The translations under genes were made by a program, and so were the position numbers. A stretch of DNA of 64,000 nucleotides from Microcystis aeruginosa FD4 (GTDB lineage: Bacteria > Cyanobacteriota > Cyanobacteriia > Cyanobacteriales > Microcystaceae), in the NCBI RefSeq assembly GCF_009792235.1, contig NZ_CP046973.1:3658001-3722000 (forward strand). Reading direction: 5' to 3'. Under the pieces are notes generated by a model that was not told the DNA's origin, did not search any database, and saw only the letters and a program-made list of their open reading frames with translations. Below, piece after piece: positions 35,278 through 44,693 of this stretch (the first letter of the stretch is position 1; every line of letters starts with the position of its first letter).

Positions 35278-35527
35278 AAACTTTAGGTGTCTTACAGCAT
35301 TTAGCATAAAGATGCAGTATAGCCTAATTTGGTGTTGAAGCTCTTTTATTAGTTTTGGTAAAAAAATTATAAGCAGCTAGACGCAATTAATTACACAGAT
35401 CTAACTACCCCTCGCATGAGTACCTTTTACCTCAGATACTTTCTCAGCTAATGTCTTTATCAGACAATTGGGTGAAAATTCTTATCTCTATGACTTTCTG
35501 ACTATTCCTCAAAAGCTTTTTATCCAT

Positions 35528-35621
35528 AATTTAGCTATTTACCAGAAACCCGCTTTCTGTTCTCATAGGTTTTTTTGGAGAAAGCGGGTTTCTTAACAAA
35601 AAAATTTAGCTATTTACCAGA
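35528..35621. repeat. Nested direct and inverted repeat element
   Basis: A 19-base direct repeat AATTTAGCTATTTACCAGA occurs at 35528-35546 and 35603-35621. It brackets a perfect 15-base inverted repeat AGAAACCCGCTTTCT (35544-35558) and its complement (35579-35593). The element sits in a 517-base gap after cysA; the rest of that gap shows no gene. Confidence 0.9.
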
Positions 35622-35794
35622 CAATTTTCTTCAAGGCAGCGCAGATGGCAGCATCTTGGTAGTAACGTCGTCCTCCTTCTCCCCCCTTACAAGGAATCAG
35701 CAGGGGACGGGAGACCTCCTTCGGCTTTTTTCGCTAAAGTGTTCTAATCAATATTCGCTGTTGATATTGACTGATAACTGATAACTCAGCTTAA

Positions 35795-38347
35795 CTAACT
35801 ATTTTTTGCCTCTAATTTGGTCAAACGACTTTTAAGTTCCTGATTTTCCTGTTTCATTTTTTCTAATTCCTCGCGAATTTCCTGAATTGCTTTCTCGGAA
35901 CCTAATTTTTTCTGGACTTTTTGTACTGCTTCCTCCGCTACACGACGCACGCGACCATCGGGAGTTCGATCGCTCAAAGCTTGTAAAATAGCGATAGCTT
36001 TGGCATTTTCTATCTGTCCTAAAGCGTTACACAGTGCCACTTGCGTCAAGAAAAAAGTTTCCTTGGCAATAGTTTCTAAACGTTCCAAAATTACGGTTAA
36101 TTTATCCGTTGTTTGTCCCGAAGAAATCGCTCCTAGGGCGCGGATAGCGCCTAATCTTAGGGGTTGAGGCGTGCCTAAAGCCGTGTAGGTCAAAATTGAC
36201 TCTAAAGCCGCCGGCGAGGTTTTTAACTGGCTTAAACCGCCAATTGCGCCCGCTCTTACTACCTCATTCCACCCCTTTCTTGACTGTAAAATGTGATTGA
36301 GCAGCTCAATAATTTCCCCTTCTTGATTTTGCAATTGTCCCACGGCCATAGAGCCTAATCCTCGCGCTGTGGCCGCTTCCACATAATAACTAGCATCTCC
36401 GGCTTCTAATCGGGATTTAAGCGCGTTATAACTATCTAAGGTTTTAATTTCACTTAATCCCTCGACAATTGCCCGACGTACTTGTGCTTTTTCGTCGTTT
36501 AAACCTTTAATTAAAGCAGTAACTGCCTGATCTAAACCGATAGTTGCTAACTGTTTGGCCACCTCCATACGCACACCCCAAAAAGGCTCATTTTCTAGGG
36601 ATGTCCCTAAAGCTTCGATCGCTTCTAAACCGCCTTTTTTAGCAATGGCCGTCGCTGCATAAATACGGGAAATCGGATCGGGATCCTGTTGTAATTGCGC
36701 TTTTAATTCGGCTATGGGATACTCAAGAGTGACGGTTTTAAGGAAATTATTACCCCGATCGAACTTGACAAAATCGGGCTTTTGTGCTATGGGAAAATAG
36801 AAACTTTGTTCTTTTTGGTGAATCCGCAGATTGTAGGTAATATCCTCAGAGTTGAGATAGGCAAAAGCGACGGGAATTTTCAAGTCGAATAGTTCCTTTT
36901 CATCCTGGGTTTGGGTGACAGTTAATTGGGCTAAATTATTCTGATTGTCCCAACTGTAGGCCACCTTATAATCGGGATGACCACCGCGATAAACGTACTG
37001 ATCAAAGAGGAATAATAAATTGTACCCGGTCGCTTTTTCAATCGCCCTTAATAAGTCCACAGTTTCCACGGTTTTATGAGCATTATCCCGCACAAAAGTA
37101 TGAATCGCTTTTCCGAATAAATCTTCCCCTAAAATAGAGCGAATCATCTGATAAACACAAGCACCTTTTTCGTAGAGATGACGATCATAAAGTTCGATCG
37201 CTTCTCGATAAACATGAGTAACAATCGGACGACGATAGCGGGAAGTATCTTCTTCTAAATAACTTCTTGCTTCCCCTAATAAATAATAACTAGCTGCCTC
37301 TTTTCCGTATTCCGATTCTGTCCATAAAACCTCAGAATAGGAAGCCATTCCCTCTTTAATCCAAGCGTGAGACCAGTGTTTAATTACCACTAAATCACCG
37401 AACCATTGATGAGCTAATTCATGGGCTACTAAACTTTCTGTCCAAGTATGATCGATGCTGGCTCTTTGATCAATTAAACAGCGATCGGTTAAAATTGTGG
37501 TGGAAGTATTTTCCATGCCACCAAAAATAAAATCATCTACGCAAACTTGTGCGTATTTAGGATAGGGATAGGGATAACCAAAAGTTTGGCTAAAAAACTC
37601 GATCATGCGGGGAGTTTTACCCATACTTCTTTGTCCCTCTTCTTCCCGTCCTTTTTCCACATAATAAGTTACAGGAACACCATTCCATGAGTCGCGTAAT
37701 TCAGCAAAATCTCCCACCGCAAGAGTCATTAAATAGGTAGGATGAATTTGCTTTTGTGACCAGTGATAAATTCTGTCTTCACCAACGTTTTCCACCGAGA
37801 TTAATTCCCCGTTAGAAATAGCGATATAGGGTTGGGGAATTTTCACCCGAATTTCGGAAGTGGCTAACTGTCCGGGATAATCAAAACAGGGAAACCAAAA
37901 GCGAGAATCTTCATCTTCTCCCTGGGTCCAAACTTGCATCGGTTTATCGGGATAATATTCGTCGGGTTCGATAAAATATAATCCCCGTTGTGGTTGCTTA
38001 ACCCGATAGTTAATCGTCAGGATAATCGGTTTATCGGTGGTGGGTTGTAGCAGATGAATAGTCAGGAGAGAACGATCATAGTCAAAGGGTTGACTGATAC
38101 CTTCAATGAACACAGAATTAATATTTAGCTCCACCGCATCCAGAGTTAAACTGCTAATTCCCTGACGAATGGGGGTGAGGGTAATCTGACAGCTGCCCTG
38201 AAAACTTTGCTGAGGAATATCAATAATTAAATCGAGAAAAATATGATTAACTTGTCCGGGTCGATCGGGGTTATAATGGGGTTTAGCCCCCGGTAACTCA
38301 AAGGGTTGACGCTGATTATTTTCCGTGTCGATGGTGAGATGAGACAT
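35795..38347 (-). CDS. M1-family zinc aminopeptidase with C-terminal HEAT repeats
   Basis: About 850 residues. The N-terminal saddle domain is followed by the substrate motif FGGMENTS and the zinc site VAHELAHQWFGDL (His about residue 309) with the downstream KEGMASYSE Glu. The C-terminal third consists of HEAT-like repeats (for example VTALIKGLNDEKAQVRRAIVEGLSEI) and ends with a coiled coil (EELEKMKQENQELKSRLTKLEAK). I chose the ATG at 38347 (MSHLTIDTEN...); the longer frame would overlap the divergent gene. It trims peptides from the N-terminus; cytosolic. Confidence 0.93.
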   Translation of the reverse strand: MSHLTIDTENNQRQPFELPGAKPHYNPDRPGQVNHIFLDLIIDIPQQSFQGSCQITLTPIRQGISSLTLDAVELNINSVFIEGISQPFDYDRSLLTIHLLQPTTDKPIILTINYRVKQPQRGLYFIEPDEYYPDKPMQVWTQGEDEDSRFWFPCFDYPGQLATSEIRVKIPQPYIAISNGELISVENVGEDRIYHWSQKQIHPTYLMTLAVGDFAELRDSWNGVPVTYYVEKGREEEGQRSMGKTPRMIEFFSQTFGYPYPYPKYAQVCVDDFIFGGMENTSTTILTDRCLIDQRASIDHTWTESLVAHELAHQWFGDLVVIKHWSHAWIKEGMASYSEVLWTESEYGKEAASYYLLGEARSYLEEDTSRYRRPIVTHVYREAIELYDRHLYEKGACVYQMIRSILGEDLFGKAIHTFVRDNAHKTVETVDLLRAIEKATGYNLLFLFDQYVYRGGHPDYKVAYSWDNQNNLAQLTVTQTQDEKELFDLKIPVAFAYLNSEDITYNLRIHQKEQSFYFPIAQKPDFVKFDRGNNFLKTVTLEYPIAELKAQLQQDPDPISRIYAATAIAKKGGLEAIEALGTSLENEPFWGVRMEVAKQLATIGLDQAVTALIKGLNDEKAQVRRAIVEGLSEIKTLDSYNALKSRLEAGDASYYVEAATARGLGSMAVGQLQNQEGEIIELLNHILQSRKGWNEVVRAGAIGGLSQLKTSPAALESILTYTALGTPQPLRLGAIRALGAISSGQTTDKLTVILERLETIAKETFFLTQVALCNALGQIENAKAIAILQALSDRTPDGRVRRVAEEAVQKVQKKLGSEKAIQEIREELEKMKQENQELKSRLTKLEAKNS

Positions 38348-38435
38348 ATTAGCCCTAACTTGCTGATTTTTGTCCGGTAAACTTAAATTAACACGATCGG
38401 TCGTCCCTTTCCTTGCTAATAATAATCCCACCCCT

Positions 38436-38873
38436 ATGAATCTCCCTTCCTTTCTCTGGTTATGGAAAATTGCCGCTTGGTCGATGGGATTTGCTCTCTT
38501 TGCCTATTTTTTATTAGCGGTTTCGGGGGTAAACATGGGTTATCGACGACTCGCGGGCCAATCTCGACCGAAATGGTTAAGATCCTTTCATCTGGTCAGC
38601 GGCCTGATCATGGTTGCTTTGGTCTTAATGCTGCTGGGAATCGGATTAGTGGGAACAATCGGTCATTATGGCAGTTTAGGCCACTCTTCCCACCTGATAG
38701 CGGGTTTATCGGTGGTTTTTCTGGTTTTTGTTTCCGCAATTAGCGGTCTGAACATTGCAACTCGTCCACCTCTAGCGCGGTCTCTCCACATCGGCACTAA
38801 TCTTTTATTGTTTCTGGGTTTTCTTTTTGTTACCCTAACAGGATGGGATGTGGTCCAAAAATATCTACAATAA
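38436..38873 (+). CDS. DUF4079 membrane protein
   Basis: 145 residues with four membrane helices and the pattern YRRLAGQSRPKWLRSFHLVSGLI, HLIAGLSVVFLVFVSAISGLNIAT and RSLHIGTNLLLF, whose paired histidines resemble b-type cytochrome membrane proteins. Members are common in cyanobacteria and plastids; function unknown. I chose the ATG at 38436 (MNLPSFLWLW), giving an 88-base divergent space to the peptidase gene. Confidence 0.82.
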   Translation: MNLPSFLWLWKIAAWSMGFALFAYFLLAVSGVNMGYRRLAGQSRPKWLRSFHLVSGLIMVALVLMLLGIGLVGTIGHYGSLGHSSHLIAGLSVVFLVFVSAISGLNIATRPPLARSLHIGTNLLLFLGFLFVTLTGWDVVQKYLQ

Positions 38874-38975
38874 AAATAGTCGGCGATCGAGTGGAGACTG
38901 TTTGATCGAGAAAAACTAGCTATCTCATCCCGAAAAATCGCTTTTTAGTGACAGAATACTCACCCCCAAATCATT

Positions 38976-40067
38976 ATGCAAACCGTCGAATCACAAGCTA
39001 TTAACACGATGTCAGTGCAAAAAAGAGGTCTTCCAGTAACAATTATTACTGGGTTTCTTGGTAGTGGTAAAACTACTCTCCTCAATCATATTCTCAGCAA
39101 TCAACAGGGATTAAAAACTGCTGTTCTTGTCAATGAATTCGGTGAAATCGGTATCGATAACGAACTGATTATCAGCAGTGATGACAGTATGGTAGAATTA
39201 AATAATGGCTGTATTTGCTGCACGATTAACGAGGATTTGATTCAAGCAGTTTATAAAGTTCTCGAACGTCCCGAAAAAATCGATTATTTAGTCGTAGAAA
39301 CCACGGGATTAGCCGATCCTTTACCGGTAGCTTTAACCTTTTTAGGGACGGAATTACGGGAAATGACCCGTTTAGATTCCATTGTCACTATGGTGGATTG
39401 TGCCAATTTTAGTCTTGATTTATTCAACTCGCAAGCGGCCTTAAGTCAAATCACCTACGGTGATATTATTGTTCTCAATAAAACCGATCTAGTGGATGAA
39501 GCGGATGTGGATTCTTTAGAAATAAGAATCCGGGACATGAAGGAAGGAGCGAGAATTCTTCGTACTAGCAAAAGTCAGGTTCCTTTACCCTTAATTCTCA
39601 GCGTCGGACTATTTGAATCGGATAAATATTTCGACACAGAAGAAGAACACCACGACCATGATCACCACGACCACGATCACGACCATTGCGATCATGATCA
39701 CGACCACGATCATGATCACGATCATCACGACCATTCCAATCATTTAGAGGTGGATGGATTTACTTCTATTTCCTTTGCTAGTGACCAACCTTTTTCGATT
39801 CGGAAGTTCCAATATTTCCTCGATAATCAATTACCAGAAAGCGTTTTCCGCGCTAAGGGTATTCTCTGGTTTGATGAAAGTCCTAAACGTCATATTTTCC
39901 ACCTCAGTGGTAAACGTTTTACTCTCGAAGATGACGAATGGAAAGGTACTCCCAAAAATCAGCTAGTTCTTATCGGTCAAAATCTCGATCATGAAACCAT
40001 AAAAGAACAGATTAACAGTTGTCTCAGTTTACCTGCTGTCAATCGCGGTAAAGGATTTGGGAAATAA
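38976..40067 (+). CDS. COG0523 GTPase metallochaperone with His/Asp-rich insert
   Basis: 363 residues. Walker A GFLGSGKTTLL, CxCC in GCICCTINED, ETTGLADP and NKTD are all present, and the CobW C-terminal domain ends VLIGQNLDHETI. Between the two domains (about residues 224-259) lies a stretch of about 35 residues made almost only of His and Asp, a likely metal store or delivery arm. It is clearly a paralog of the protein at 21456, which lacks this arm. Convergent with a ZnuA-type gene, which supports a zinc role. Confidence 0.9.
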   Translation: MQTVESQAINTMSVQKRGLPVTIITGFLGSGKTTLLNHILSNQQGLKTAVLVNEFGEIGIDNELIISSDDSMVELNNGCICCTINEDLIQAVYKVLERPEKIDYLVVETTGLADPLPVALTFLGTELREMTRLDSIVTMVDCANFSLDLFNSQAALSQITYGDIIVLNKTDLVDEADVDSLEIRIRDMKEGARILRTSKSQVPLPLILSVGLFESDKYFDTEEEHHDHDHHDHDHDHCDHDHDHDHDHDHHDHSNHLEVDGFTSISFASDQPFSIRKFQYFLDNQLPESVFRAKGILWFDESPKRHIFHLSGKRFTLEDDEWKGTPKNQLVLIGQNLDHETIKEQINSCLSLPAVNRGKGFGK

Positions 40068-40074
40068 ACCCCGC

Positions 40075-40104
40075 GGGGGTGTTAGCCTAGGGTAACGCAC
40101 CCCC
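40075..40104. repeat. REP-like hairpin, possible terminator
   Basis: GGGGGTGTTA and TAACGCACCCCC form a stem with a two-base bulge around a short loop, between the convergent cobW-like and znuA-type genes. A related hairpin with the same TTA/TAACGCACC arms lies at 44639. Confidence 0.6.
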
Positions 40105-40141
40105 ATCACCTAAATTCCCCACTTCCCCCAATTATTTATTT

Positions 40142-41053
40142 TTATTTGGGTACTTTTCCCCCTAAAGATTCCACGATCGAGCGAGTATTTTCCCTGAGCA
40201 TTTTTACATAACTATCCCCCCCAGTACCCACTGCGCCGATCGAATCAGAATATAATTGTTGTGGTGCTAATTTCACCCCCGCTTCTTCGGCTACAGTGGT
40301 AATTAAAGCGGGATTAATAGTCGTCTCGGCAAAGATAGCAGGAACCTGGAGATTTTTAATAGCATCGGCTAAATTTTTCACCGTTTGGGCGCTTGGTTGT
40401 TCTTCGGTACTAATACCAATTAAAGTTCCCGCCACTTTTAACCCATAGGCATGAGCATAATACTGAAAAGCGTCATGAGTGGTGACTAATTGTCTTTGGG
40501 AAGGGGGGATAGTCTCAATAGCTGCAGTAATCCAGAGATCAAGGTTTTCTAATTCCCTGATTAATTGCTCTGCATTTTCAGTAAAAATCTCTTTATCTTC
40601 GGGACTTAATTCAATCAATTGATCTCGGATTTTTTCCACCATGATTATACCATTTTTCGCCGAACCCCAAACGTGCGGATCGGGGACTTTCTGCCCCTCT
40701 TTTTCCAGTTGTAAAGGCTTGATTGCTTCTCCCACAGCCACTTTTTTAGCTTTAATTCCCGTGGCATTGATCATTTTAATTAACCCCGGTTCGAGATTAT
40801 AACCGTTATAGAGAATTAAATCAGCCTTTTCTAAAGCCACACTATCGGCGGGAACCGGTTCATAAACGTGAGGATCATCCCCAGGTTTTAAAATGTCTTG
40901 ATGGTCAATTTCTTCACCGCCCACTCGTGCGGTTAAATCGGCGATAATTGTGCTAGTGGAGATTACCTTTGGTTTTTGGTTATCGGTGGTATTAACCGCA
41001 GCATTACAAGCAACCAATCCCAAAAATAAACAGGATAAAATTAGTTTTTTCAT
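40142..41053 (-). CDS. Metal ABC transporter binding lipoprotein, ZnuA/TroA type
   Basis: 303 residues with a lipoprotein signal (LGLVACNAA). Metal ligands visible: His in DPHVYEPVP, His in DPHVWGSA, His in TTHDAFQYY and Asp in YSDSIG. A His rather than Glu at the third position fits zinc (ZnuA/TroA) better than manganese (MntC/PsaA). The His-rich loop of typical ZnuA is absent. It ends 74 bases from the His-rich COG0523 gene; no permease or ATPase genes are adjacent, so those parts must lie elsewhere. Confidence 0.85.
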   Translation of the reverse strand: MKKLILSCLFLGLVACNAAVNTTDNQKPKVISTSTIIADLTARVGGEEIDHQDILKPGDDPHVYEPVPADSVALEKADLILYNGYNLEPGLIKMINATGIKAKKVAVGEAIKPLQLEKEGQKVPDPHVWGSAKNGIIMVEKIRDQLIELSPEDKEIFTENAEQLIRELENLDLWITAAIETIPPSQRQLVTTHDAFQYYAHAYGLKVAGTLIGISTEEQPSAQTVKNLADAIKNLQVPAIFAETTINPALITTVAEEAGVKLAPQQLYSDSIGAVGTGGDSYVKMLRENTRSIVESLGGKVPK

Positions 41054-41187
41054 CGAGAAATAGAGATGAGGGGTTAGAGGTTAGAGATGAGGGGAAATGG
41101 CATTGATATCTATCCTGATTTTTTTCCTGACTAAAGACTCCTTTTACTATTAAAATAGAGAATAGAGAAGGTGTAAATTGAAGAGAT

Positions 41188-42987
41188 ATGGATAACCAAG
41201 CCCCGATTAAACTACCGAAAACCAGCGAATCCGACCACCTCAAGCGCATTCGTCACACCACCTCCCATGTTATGGCCATGGCGGTGCAGAAATTATTCCC
41301 GCAAGCCCAAGTTACTATCGGGCCTTGGACTGAAACTGGATTTTACTACGATTTTGATGTGCCGGAACCTTTTACCGATAAGGATCTCAAGGACATCAAA
41401 AAAGAGATGGTCAAAATTATCAATAAAAAACTGCCGGTGATGCGCGAGGAAGTTTCTCGGGAAGAAGCGGAAAAGCGCATTAAAGCGATTAATGAACCCT
41501 ATAAGCTGGAAATTCTGGCGGGAATTCAAGAACCCATCACCCTCTATCATCTTGGTGACGCTTGGTGGGATTTGTGCGCTGGTCCGCACCTAGATAATAC
41601 AAGTGAACTAGACACAAAAGCGATCGAATTAGAGACGGTAGCGGGTGCTTATTGGCGCGGGGATGAGAATAAAGCCCAATTACAGCGCATTTACGGCACA
41701 GCCTGGGAAAATCCCCAACAATTAGCCGAATACAAGCGCCGTAAGGAAGAGGCACTGAAACGCGACCATCGGAAATTAGGCAAAGAATTAGGTTTATTTA
41801 TTTTCTCTGATTCTGTCGGGCCGGGGTTGCCTTTATGGACACCCAAAGGAACTTTAATTCGTTCTTTGTTAGAAGATTTCCTCAAAAAAGAACAGTTAAA
41901 ACGCGGTTATTTACCCGTAGTTACTCCCCATATTGCTCGCGTCGATTTGTTTAAAATTTCTGGTCACTGGCAAAAGTACAAAGAGGATATGTTTCCCATG
42001 ATGGCAGACGATGAGGAATCTGCTAGTAAGGAAATAGGATTTGTCCTCAAACCGATGAACTGTCCTTTTCATATTCAAATCTATAAAAGTGATTTGAGAT
42101 CCTATCGGGAATTGCCGATGCGTCTGGCAGAATTCGGTACAGTTTACCGTTACGAACAATCGGGAGAATTGGGAGGATTAACTAGAGTTCGCGGTTTTAC
42201 CGTCGATGATTCCCATTTGTTTGTCACTCCCGAACAATTAGACAAGGAATTTTTAAGCGTTGTTGATTTAATTTTGACGGTGTTTAAGAGTTTACAATTA
42301 AAGAATTTTAAGGCGCGATTGAGTTTTCGTGACCCCGAATCGGATAAGTATATCGGTTCCGATGAAGCTTGGGAAAAGGCACAATCAGCGATTAGAAAAG
42401 CGGTGCAAACTTTGGGGATGGATTATTTTGAAGCCCCCGGAGAAGCGGCTTTTTATGGTCCAAAATTAGACTTTATTTTCCAAGATGCCCTCGAAAGAGA
42501 ATGGCAGTTAGGAACGGTACAGGTAGATTATAATTTACCCGAACGTTTTGAATTAGAATACGTTGCCGAAGATGGTAATCGTAAACGTCCGGTGATGATT
42601 CATCGCGCACCTTTTGGTTCTTTGGAACGTTTAATCGGTATTTTAATCGAAGAATACGCAGGCGATTTTCCTCTTTGGTTAGCCCCTGTCCAGATACGAT
42701 TATTACCAGTTAGTGATAGTCAATTGGATTACGCTAAAGAGGTGACAGCGAAAATGCAGTTGTTAGGAATTCGCGCCGAAACCGATACCAGTGGCGAACG
42801 TTTGGGTAAAATGATTCGCAATGCTGAAACCGCAAAAATCCCCGTGATGGCAGTGGTGGGGGCAAAAGAAATGGAAAGTAATAGTTTAAGTATTCGCACC
42901 CGTGCCACGGGCGATTTAGGAGTAATTAGCGTTGAGGAAGTGGTGGCAAAATTAGAAAGTGCCATCCAAAATCACGGTAATTTTTAA
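41188..42987 (+). CDS. thrS: Threonyl-tRNA synthetase (intact copy)
   Basis: 599 residues, complete, lacking the N-terminal TGS domain. Editing domain HTTSH and CAGPH, catalytic domain KPMNCPFH (zinc Cys), DDSHLF (zinc His), MIHRAPFGSLERL (motif 3 region, zinc His), and an anticodon-binding domain starting LAPVQIRLLPVSD. It charges tRNA-Thr. No Zur-type box precedes it, unlike the second copy at 22596-24451. Presumed housekeeping copy. Confidence 0.95.
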   Translation: MDNQAPIKLPKTSESDHLKRIRHTTSHVMAMAVQKLFPQAQVTIGPWTETGFYYDFDVPEPFTDKDLKDIKKEMVKIINKKLPVMREEVSREEAEKRIKAINEPYKLEILAGIQEPITLYHLGDAWWDLCAGPHLDNTSELDTKAIELETVAGAYWRGDENKAQLQRIYGTAWENPQQLAEYKRRKEEALKRDHRKLGKELGLFIFSDSVGPGLPLWTPKGTLIRSLLEDFLKKEQLKRGYLPVVTPHIARVDLFKISGHWQKYKEDMFPMMADDEESASKEIGFVLKPMNCPFHIQIYKSDLRSYRELPMRLAEFGTVYRYEQSGELGGLTRVRGFTVDDSHLFVTPEQLDKEFLSVVDLILTVFKSLQLKNFKARLSFRDPESDKYIGSDEAWEKAQSAIRKAVQTLGMDYFEAPGEAAFYGPKLDFIFQDALEREWQLGTVQVDYNLPERFELEYVAEDGNRKRPVMIHRAPFGSLERLIGILIEEYAGDFPLWLAPVQIRLLPVSDSQLDYAKEVTAKMQLLGIRAETDTSGERLGKMIRNAETAKIPVMAVVGAKEMESNSLSIRTRATGDLGVISVEEVVAKLESAIQNHGNF

Positions 42988-43060
42988 GCGTTTGCTCATC
43001 CAATTCTATGGGGGCAGGAAATATTTCTGTCCAGGCATTTTTGATCAAGCGAGGAGATTT

Positions 43061-43256
43061 TTCGGGTGCATCTGATATTTGTGACTTTCTCTCACATATT
43101 GGTGAACAGCAGCAGTTATTCAAAGAGGGCGAATGCAATTCGCCCCTACAATAGTATTATTGCGCCAATAGTAGGGGCGCAGCGTGGTCAGTGAGTTTAT
43201 CGAACTGCGTGCGCCCTGTAATATAGATATTTCTCCAAAATTGAGATGCACCCGAT
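43061..43256. mobile_element. MITE-like interspersed element, copy 1
   Basis: Ends TTCGGGTGCATCTGA (43061-43075) and TTGAGATGCACCCGA (43241-43255) are inverted repeats. The inner part from GAGGGCGAATGCAATTCGCC through TATAGATATTTCTCC is shared with the element at 59645-59807, apart from about 20 extra bases here. No coding capacity. Confidence 0.7.
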
Positions 43257-43272
43257 TTTTCCTGATTATTCT

Positions 43273-43569
43273 TTAGGTATCATCATCTTTTTGAAAGGGA
43301 TTTTCCCCAATACCTAGGCCTTTTTTGCTCTGTTTTAAGTCTTTCCAGAGGGCTTTGATTTTTTCGTAGGCTTCTAGAGAACTGATTTTGCCCCCCGTTT
43401 CCAGATTACAAATAAAACTGACTTTTTGGGCAAATTCCTGTAAATTGGCGTTAAATAGCAAGTTTTCTGGCTTAAATTCTCCATAGTAGGGGGCGCGAGG
43501 ATAGAGAAAATCCTCCTTGCGGCGATCGGGGAGATTCGGGTTATCATCGTTAGGAGGATTCTGGCTCAT
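43273..43569 (-). CDS. Small conserved-looking hypothetical protein
   Basis: 98 residues, hydrophilic. Head rich in Pro, Asp and Asn (MSQNPPNDDNPNLPDRRKEDF), then YPRAPYYGEFKPENLLFNANLQEFAQKVSFICNLETGGKIS, predicted mostly helical. No motif recognised; similar short proteins occur in cyanobacterial genomes. It stands alone, followed at its end by the MITE-like element. The 43570-43906 gap upstream shows nothing else convincing. Confidence 0.62.
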   Translation of the reverse strand: MSQNPPNDDNPNLPDRRKEDFLYPRAPYYGEFKPENLLFNANLQEFAQKVSFICNLETGGKISSLEAYEKIKALWKDLKQSKKGLGIGENPFQKDDDT

Positions 43570-43906
43570 AAGCTGGCGGCGAGTGATTTTGCGGAATTTC
43601 TTTAGATTTTTCGGTAATGGTAATGGGAGATAATATCAGTTGTTGGCTATCATTGAGGATTCAAGTAAAAACTTGGCTGATTCGCCAAAAGTTGACCACT
43701 TAAATCGTGACAGTTTTTGGTTATAGGTTAAGGTTCGGTCGCCAAATGTTGGCAGTTATCTTTAAGCAGCAATTATACATTATTTTTCTCAACAATCATC
43801 TCCCTGATGAGATATATTTTTTGTCTAGGTTGATCGCCAAAGTTTGCTGCTGCCGCTATCTGATTAACCATCGATTTTCGTTTATCAATTGCCGAGGATG
43901 ATAACT

Positions 43907-44632
43907 ATGGAAAAACTCTATGAAGGTAAGGCCAAAATTCTCTATCAAACCGATGATCCTGATATTCTCCTCACTTATTACAAAGACGATGCCACCGCTT
44001 TTAATGCCCAAAAACGCGGGCAAATTGCCGGTAAAGGGGAAATTAACTGCACTATCTCCACTGCCCTATTTCAATGGTTAGAATCCCTAGGAATACCTAC
44101 CCATTATATCGATCGCCCTAGTTCTAGGGAAATGCGCGTCAAGGCGATTAAAATCATTCCTTTGGAAGTAGTAGTCAGAAATATTGCCGCCGGGAGTTTG
44201 TGCAAGCAAACGGGATTAAAGGAAGGGACAGTTTTACCTTTTCCTCTTGTCGAATTTTACCTCAAGGATGATGCTTTAGGGGATCCTTTGTTAACTCCCG
44301 ATCGCATAAAAGTAATTGATATTGCCAGCGAGGAGCAAGTCAATCAGTTACGAGATTTAGCCCTGCAAATCAATCAATATTTACAAGAATTTTTTGATAA
44401 GTGCCAGATTATTCTCGTCGATTTTAAGTTAGAATTTGGAGTTGATAAAACGGGCAAAATTTATCTAGGTGATGAAATTAGCCCCGATACCTGTCGTCTC
44501 TGGGATAAAACCCAAGAGGATACCCAAGCGCGCATTCTCGATAAGGATCGTTTTCGTCGCGATTTAGGAGATGTGGAAACTGCCTATCAACAAGTACAAG
44601 CAAGAGTTTTACAACAGATAAAGAGTTTATAA
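43907..44632 (+). CDS. purC: SAICAR synthetase PurC
   Basis: 241 residues with MEKLYEGKAKILY, RNIAAGSLCKQTG and LVDFKLEFG followed by LGDEISPDTCRLWD, the PurC pattern. It couples CAIR with aspartate in purine synthesis. I chose the ATG at 43907 because GAGG lies nine bases upstream and the family starts with this sequence; six more in-frame residues are possible from 43889. Confidence 0.95.
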   Translation: MEKLYEGKAKILYQTDDPDILLTYYKDDATAFNAQKRGQIAGKGEINCTISTALFQWLESLGIPTHYIDRPSSREMRVKAIKIIPLEVVVRNIAAGSLCKQTGLKEGTVLPFPLVEFYLKDDALGDPLLTPDRIKVIDIASEEQVNQLRDLALQINQYLQEFFDKCQIILVDFKLEFGVDKTGKIYLGDEISPDTCRLWDKTQEDTQARILDKDRFRRDLGDVETAYQQVQARVLQQIKSL

Positions 44633-44638
44633 CTTTAG

Positions 44639-44665
44639 GGTGTGTTAGCGAGCGCGTAACGCACC
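44639..44665. repeat. REP-like hairpin between purC and coaE
   Basis: GGTGTGTTA and TAACGCACC form a nine-base stem with one wobble pair, around GCGAGCGCG. Same arms as the hairpin at 40075-40104. Confidence 0.6.
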
Positions 44666-44693
44666 TTAATTGAGATTAGCAATTTAATAATTT

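Noticed and set aside
35575..35781. 68-residue frame after cysA
   Set aside because: It starts inside the inverted-repeat element and has no recognisable domain.
38348..38435. Overlapping longer starts of the M1 peptidase and the DUF4079 gene
   Set aside because: Both longer frames lack family similarity; internal ATGs leave a normal divergent promoter space.
43707..43901. 64-residue frame upstream of purC
   Set aside because: Composition and lack of motif or ribosome site suggest chance; it overlaps the purC leader.
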